Assembly: GCA_028820505.1 (NCBI GenBank)
Contig: JAPPIT010000102.1
Location: forward strand, 1-64,000
Length of the DNA stretch: 64,000 bases
Direction of reading: 5' to 3'
Source of the DNA: Defluviicoccus sp.
GTDB taxonomy: Bacteria > Pseudomonadota > Alphaproteobacteria > MPNO01
The position numbers were made by a program, and so were the translations under genes. Positions 59,876 to 64,000 of the stretch are shown here, one piece after another. The first letter of the stretch is position 1. Every line of letters starts with the position of its first letter. The notes under the pieces are model-generated. The model had not been told where the DNA came from. It did no database searches and was given only the letters and a program-made list of their open reading frames with translations.

Positions 59876-61831
59876 ATGTTCGATGCGGCGCTGAGCGGGC
59901 TGGTATCGGTGATCGCCTGGCCGGCGATCGGATACCTCTTCCTTGGGGTCTTCATCGGGCTCTATTTCGGCGCGGTCCCGGGCCTGTCGGGCTTGGTGGG
60001 GATGGCGATCCTGTTGCCCTTCACCTTCTCGATGGACCCGGTGCCGGCGCTCGCCTTCCTGCTCGGCATGTTCGCGGTGACCACCACCAGCGACACCATC
60101 GCGTCGGTTCTGCTGGGTATTCCCGGAACCGCCGCCTCGCAGGCGACCATCCTCGACGGCTACCCGATGGCGATGAAAGGCGAGGCCTCGCGCGCCTTCG
60201 GCGCGGCGTTCACGGTGTCCGCCGTCGGCGGGCTGCTGGGCGCGGTGGTGCTCGGCCTGTCGATCCCGATCGTCAAGCCGCTGATCCTCTCCTTCACCCA
60301 GGCGGAGTTCTTCATGCTGGGCCTGCTCGGGCTCGCGATGGTGGGCTCGCTATCCGGCGATTCGATGCTGCGCGGCCTCACCGCGGCTCTCATGGGGCTG
60401 GGGCTGTCCTATGTGGGCTACGCGGAGAACGGGGCGGTTCCGCGCTATTGGATGGGCACGACCTATCTGCTCGAAGGGTTGCCGCTGATCCCCGTCGTCC
60501 TCGGCCTGTTCGCGCTCCCCGAGGTGATCGACCTCGCCATTCGGGACAGCTCGATCTCGCGCGTGCCGAAGGACCGGGTGGCGGGCGGGATGATGACCGG
60601 CATCCGGGACGCATGGCGCAACTGGTGGCTGGTGCTGCGCTCGACCGCAATCGGCGCCTATGTGGGGATGCTGCCGGGGCTCGGCGGCTCCATCGTGGAC
60701 TGGGTCGCCTACGGCCATGTCGTCCAGAGCAGCAAGGACAAGGACGGGTTCGGCAAGGGCGACGTGCGCGGCGTAATCGCGCCCGAGACCGCCAACAACG
60801 CGATGAAGGGGGGCGCCCTGATCCCCACCGTCGCCTTCGGCATTCCCGGCAGCGCCTCGATGGCCATCCTCCTCGGCGCGCTCATGATCCAGAACATGAC
60901 ACCCGGGCCGGAGATGCTGACCACCAAGCTCGACATCACCTTCTCCCTGATGTGGACGCTGGTGATCGCGAACGTCGCGGGGGCCCTGCTCCTGATGCTG
61001 CTCGCCCGCCAGGTCGCCCGGGTGACCTTCGTGCGCGGCCATCTGGTGGTGCCGGCGATCACGCTCTTCGTGTTCATGGGCGCATGGCTTGCCACCTCCA
61101 ATATCGGCGACTGGATCGTGCTCCTGATCTTCGGGCTCGTCGGATACGTGATGAAGCAGGGGGGCGTGCCGCGCCCGCCGATGGTGCTCGGTTTCGTGAT
61201 CGGCCCGATCATGGAGAACGCGCTCTTCATCACAAACTCGGCGCATGACGGCTTGTCGTGGCTGGGACGACCCATCTGCCTCATTATCGGCGCGCTGATC
61301 GTGCTCTCGATCGTCTTCGCCGTCCGCCGTCAGAAGAAGAGGAAACCAAACGATACGCGGATCGTCGCCGATCTGGGGCGGACCGATCCGACGATGTCGC
61401 TCGTCGCGGTGGGGCTCCTGCTCGCGGTCGCGGTCTACGGGCTGGCGCCGACCTTCGCGTGGCCGGCCGATGTGGGCCGGACTCCGATGATCACCATGAT
61501 CCCGGCGATCTGCCTTTCCGTGCTGGCGCTCTGGCAGGGCGCGGGCGAGGTCCGGCGCCTGCGAGCCGAGGGCGGCGAGGTCTTTCCGGTGCGCGCCGAA
61601 ATCGCGCCGGTCGCGCGCCTCTACCTCTGGTGGATCGGCATGTTCGCCGTCACGATCCTGGCCGGCCAGCTCGTCGCCCTGCCAATCTTCGTCGCCCTCT
61701 ACCTCCTCGTCTGGGGAGGCTATGCGTGGTGGATCGCCCTGATATACGCCGCCGCGGGATGGGCGTTCCTCTACATCATGTTCGACCGCATCGTCGCGGT
61801 CCTGTGGTATCCGTCGCTGCTGTTCCACTGA
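59876..61831 (+). CDS. Fused TctA-TctB tripartite tricarboxylate transporter permease
   Basis: 651 residues from the ATG at 59876; a GTG at 59855 would begin inside the stem-loop, so the ATG is preferred. Residues about 1-490 are TctA with many spans and its hallmarks GLYFGAVPGLSGLVGMAILL, TSDTIASVLLGIPGTAASQA and AFGIPGSASMAILLGALMIQ. After a charged linker (VRRQKKRKPNDTRIVADLGR) residues about 510-651 look like TctB: four spans, with LYLWWIGMFAVTILAGQLVA and YIMFDRIVAVLWYPS at the end. TctA is usually about 500 residues and TctB about 150 in a separate gene, so this is a fusion. Works with TctC upstream. Confidence 0.88.
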   Translation: MFDAALSGLVSVIAWPAIGYLFLGVFIGLYFGAVPGLSGLVGMAILLPFTFSMDPVPALAFLLGMFAVTTTSDTIASVLLGIPGTAASQATILDGYPMAMKGEASRAFGAAFTVSAVGGLLGAVVLGLSIPIVKPLILSFTQAEFFMLGLLGLAMVGSLSGDSMLRGLTAALMGLGLSYVGYAENGAVPRYWMGTTYLLEGLPLIPVVLGLFALPEVIDLAIRDSSISRVPKDRVAGGMMTGIRDAWRNWWLVLRSTAIGAYVGMLPGLGGSIVDWVAYGHVVQSSKDKDGFGKGDVRGVIAPETANNAMKGGALIPTVAFGIPGSASMAILLGALMIQNMTPGPEMLTTKLDITFSLMWTLVIANVAGALLLMLLARQVARVTFVRGHLVVPAITLFVFMGAWLATSNIGDWIVLLIFGLVGYVMKQGGVPRPPMVLGFVIGPIMENALFITNSAHDGLSWLGRPICLIIGALIVLSIVFAVRRQKKRKPNDTRIVADLGRTDPTMSLVAVGLLLAVAVYGLAPTFAWPADVGRTPMITMIPAICLSVLALWQGAGEVRRLRAEGGEVFPVRAEIAPVARLYLWWIGMFAVTILAGQLVALPIFVALYLLVWGGYAWWIALIYAAAGWAFLYIMFDRIVAVLWYPSLLFH

Positions 61832-61890
61832 CGGCGTACTACGGCATTTTCCGACCGGACGCGGTCGTACCCGGTTGCCGTGCGGCCTGA

Positions 61891-62736
61891 CTACTCGGCC
61901 TCCACCCTATTCCGCAGCACCCCGACCCCTTCGACCTCCACCTCGACCTCCTGGCCGGCGCGGAGCCAGCGCGGCTCGTCTTCCGAAACGGCCGAACCGC
62001 CGGGGCTGCCGGTCGCGATCATGTCGCCAGGCTCGAACCAGGTGAAACGGGATATGTGGGCGATCAGGAACGGCACCTTGAAGATCATCATGGCGGTCGA
62101 GCCGTCCTGGCGGAGTTCGCTGTCGACCCGGGTCCTTATCCTGAGATCGCCGATATCCCCCGCCTCGTCCGTGGTGACCATCCACGGCCCGATGGCGCCC
62201 GAGCGGTAGAAGTTCTTGCCGGGGCAGTTCTGGGTGCCGCGATGCTGCCATTCGCGCACCGAGCCCTCGTTCATCACGGTATAGCCGGCGACGTAATCCA
62301 TCGCCCGCTCCTCCGGAATGTGCCGGCCCGCCTTTCCGATGACGACGCAGAGCTCGCCCTCGAAATCGAGCTCGTCGGAGACGCGCGGCTTCAGGATCGG
62401 CTCGCCGTGCGGCGCGAAGCTCGAGGGGAAGCGCGGGAAGACGCTCGGCCATTCCGGGCGTCCATCCTCCACGACCTCGTGGTAGCCGCGGTAGTTCCGC
62501 CCGATGCAGAGGATTTTCTCGGGTGCCGTGATGGGGAACATGTACTCGACCTCGTCGAGCCCGAAATCCGCGCCCGCGCCGGCTTCCGCCTCGATCCGGG
62601 ACAAGGCGAGGCCGGCGACCGCGCTTTGCAGGGTCGGAAATTCCGCGCCGATGCGCGCGCCGAGATCGACGATGCCGCCATCGGCGACGACGCCGTAGCC
62701 TTCCCTGCCCGCGCGGCGGTAGCTGATCAGCTTCAT
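61891..62736 (-). CDS. Fumarylacetoacetate hydrolase family protein
   Basis: 281 residues from the ATG at 62736 with GGAGG 7 nt upstream. FAH fold: KILCIGRNYRGYHEVVEDG (about 75), the metal-binding acids in SDELDFEGELCVVIGKAGRH, YTVMNEGSVREWQHRGTQNC, KNFYRSGAIGPWMVTTDEAG and IATGSPGGSAVSEDEPRWLR. Members split or isomerise ring-cleavage products such as homogentisate or catechol intermediates (for example 5-carboxymethyl-2-hydroxymuconate isomerase, 2-keto-4-pentenoate hydratase); exact step unknown. Convergent with the transporter permease. Confidence 0.9.
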   Translation of the reverse strand: MKLISYRRAGREGYGVVADGGIVDLGARIGAEFPTLQSAVAGLALSRIEAEAGAGADFGLDEVEYMFPITAPEKILCIGRNYRGYHEVVEDGRPEWPSVFPRFPSSFAPHGEPILKPRVSDELDFEGELCVVIGKAGRHIPEERAMDYVAGYTVMNEGSVREWQHRGTQNCPGKNFYRSGAIGPWMVTTDEAGDIGDLRIRTRVDSELRQDGSTAMMIFKVPFLIAHISRFTWFEPGDMIATGSPGGSAVSEDEPRWLRAGQEVEVEVEGVGVLRNRVEAE

Positions 62737-62798
62737 CTCCGGCCTCCTTCGCCGGTCGAGGATACCATCATCGAGGCCTTCGCGGCCGATCGGGTCCT

Positions 62799-64000
62799 CT
62801 ATCGGGGCGCCGTGTCCCCGGCGCGGGGATCCAGGGCGCATGCGTTCGGCGATGTCCGGACCATCGGCACATAGTCCTCGCGGTCTTCGGGAGCGACGGC
62901 ATCGCGCTGTCCGGTTCGCCACACCGCCCACAACGCCACCGCGGCATGCACCGCACAGGTGAACAGGAACAGGTATCGGGCTCCCAGCGCCTCCATCAGC
63001 ACCGAGGCGAGCAACGGCCCGGCGACGGCACCGACCCCGAAAATTACCAGCAGACCCGCGCTGATCTCGACAAATTCGCCCGGTTCGGCGTGGTCGTTGG
63101 CATGCGCGACGGAAAAGCCGTAGACCGAGAAAGCCGCAGCCCCGAACAGGCAGTAGGCCGTATACAACGCCGGCAGGGGCAGTGCGGTTCCGAACATCAG
63201 AATCAGGCCCGCGCTGGCGGCAACCGCGCACAGGCCGGCGATCAGCCAGCGCCTGTCCGGCAGGCGGTCCGAAAGGCGTCCCAGCGGATACTGGACGAAC
63301 GCGCCGCCCACGATCGCGATGCTGACGAAGACGGCGATGCCGGTCAGCGACAGGCCGAGGTTCTTGGCGTAGATCGGCGTCAGGCTCCAGACCGCACCGT
63401 TTGCCATGCCGTTGGTCATGCAGCCCAGGACCGCGACCTGCGAGTTCCGCCACAGCTTGCGCAGGTCCGGGCGCGCCCTGACCGGCACCGGCGGCGAGGG
63501 CGCGCGTGTCAGGCAGACCGGGATGACGGCGAGCGCGAACAGGATCGCCGCGACGGAGAACAGCACCGAACTACCCGGAGAATCGATCAGGATCAGATAT
63601 TGGCCCGCGGTGACGGAGGCGAGGTGGATCGCCATGTAGGCCGAGAACACCGTGCCCCGGTTGCGCAGGGTCGAGGCGGCGTTCAGCCAGCTCTCGATCA
63701 CCATGTAGAGCCCTGAAAGGCACAGCCCGAGCACGACCCGGAAGACGATCCAGGCCAACGGGGTCAACGCCAGCGCGTGCAGCAGCGGAACGATGGCCCC
63801 GAGAGCCGCGACCGCGGCGTAGACGCGGATATGCCCCACTCGGGCGACCAGCGGCGGCACCAGATAGCAGCCCAGCACGAAACCGGTGAAATAGGCGGCC
63901 CCGATGGCCCCGATCCAGGCGGCGCCGAAACCCTCGATTTCGGCGCGCAAGGGCACCAGGGTCAGGAACAGGCCGTTGCCCAGCATCAACAGCGCGACCC
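62799..64000 (-). CDS. Major facilitator superfamily transporter, 5' end outside window
   Basis: At least 396 residues; the frame stays open to the right edge (ALLMLGNGLFLTLVPLRAEI), so the true start is probably beyond it. About eleven to twelve membrane spans: FVLGCYLVPPLVARVGHIRV, IVFRVVLGLCLSGLYMVIES with the MFS A-motif-like WLNAASTLRNRGTVFSAYMA, and QYPLGRLSDRLPDRRWLIAG in the second half. The SGLYMVIESWLNAASTLRNR pattern resembles the YcaD-type subfamily of small-molecule exporters. Substrate unknown. Confidence 0.88.
   Translation of the reverse strand, partial: VALLMLGNGLFLTLVPLRAEIEGFGAAWIGAIGAAYFTGFVLGCYLVPPLVARVGHIRVYAAVAALGAIVPLLHALALTPLAWIVFRVVLGLCLSGLYMVIESWLNAASTLRNRGTVFSAYMAIHLASVTAGQYLILIDSPGSSVLFSVAAILFALAVIPVCLTRAPSPPVPVRARPDLRKLWRNSQVAVLGCMTNGMANGAVWSLTPIYAKNLGLSLTGIAVFVSIAIVGGAFVQYPLGRLSDRLPDRRWLIAGLCAVAASAGLILMFGTALPLPALYTAYCLFGAAAFSVYGFSVAHANDHAEPGEFVEISAGLLVIFGVGAVAGPLLASVLMEALGARYLFLFTCAVHAAVALWAVWRTGQRDAVAPEDREDYVPMVRTSPNACALDPRAGDTAPR

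Noticed and set aside
1..64000. CRISPR arrays, insertion sequences, prophage or integrase genes
   Set aside because: No spaced direct repeats, transposase, integrase or phage structural proteins were seen. The repeats present are palindromic intergenic elements.

Overview
The window is GC-rich DNA with very high coding density and looks like an alphaproteobacterium, probably of a Rhodospirillales-like lineage. Evidence: an alphaproteobacterial RpoH end; a serC-serA-hisZ-purA block; the cca / DUF6111 / NudL / DUF1285 block divergent from a MoxR-DUF58-DUF4159 block; a COQ7-type ubiquinone hydroxylase; and many GTG starts with ATGA or GTGA stop/start overlaps. No 16S gene or other species-level marker is present, so the lineage is an inference. 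No insertion sequence, prophage or CRISPR array was seen, and no stretch over 300 bases lacks a gene.

1-14 kb is core housekeeping. The 3' part of rpoH converges on a minus-strand operon serC-serA-hisZ-purA with a recognisable promoter. A small coiled-coil membrane protein, a LigE-like glutathione transferase and an OmpR/EnvZ-like two-component pair follow. Then comes a minus-strand run: DUF1285, NudL, DUF6111, CCA-adding enzyme, acyl-CoA ligase, TetR. 14-21 kb is a translationally coupled MoxR / DUF58 / BatA-DUF4159 fusion / VWA-like envelope operon.

21-38 kb mixes metabolism with defence-like modules: a phytanoyl-CoA dioxygenase with a 43-residue membrane protein behind it, a first CoxL-like molybdoenzyme large subunit, exported MsrA, VapBC, two FlK-like hotdog thioesterases coupled to a metallo-beta-lactamase-fold hydrolase, an amidohydrolase-P450 pair, a truncated solitary HicB, a BisC-like molybdoenzyme, then coq7-dsbB-yqaA, tRNA-Leu(CAA), an FAD hydroxylase and a DUF433/DUF5615 toxin-antitoxin-like pair.

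38-64 kb is mostly catabolic: luciferase-like flavoenzymes, a second CoxL-like subunit, amidohydrolases, a two-subunit Rieske oxygenase, a solitary HigA, an M20 peptidase homologue that has lost one metal site, an amidase with an in-frame internal deletion, and a block (NDP-forming acyl-CoA synthetase, acyl-CoA dehydrogenase, hydroxycinnamoyl-CoA hydratase/lyase-like enzyme, tripartite tricarboxylate transporter) that resembles hydroxycinnamate/phenylpropanoid side-chain catabolism. Four palindromic repeats of three sequence types occupy intergenic positions, three of them between convergent genes.

The strongest leads are the DUF433 fusion next to its PIN-like partner, the two neighbouring hydrolases (M20 and amidase) that both carry structural lesions, the complementary catalytic residues of the tandem hotdog pair, the phenylpropanoid-like block with a fused TctA-TctB permease, and the two CoxL-like subunits without small or medium subunits.
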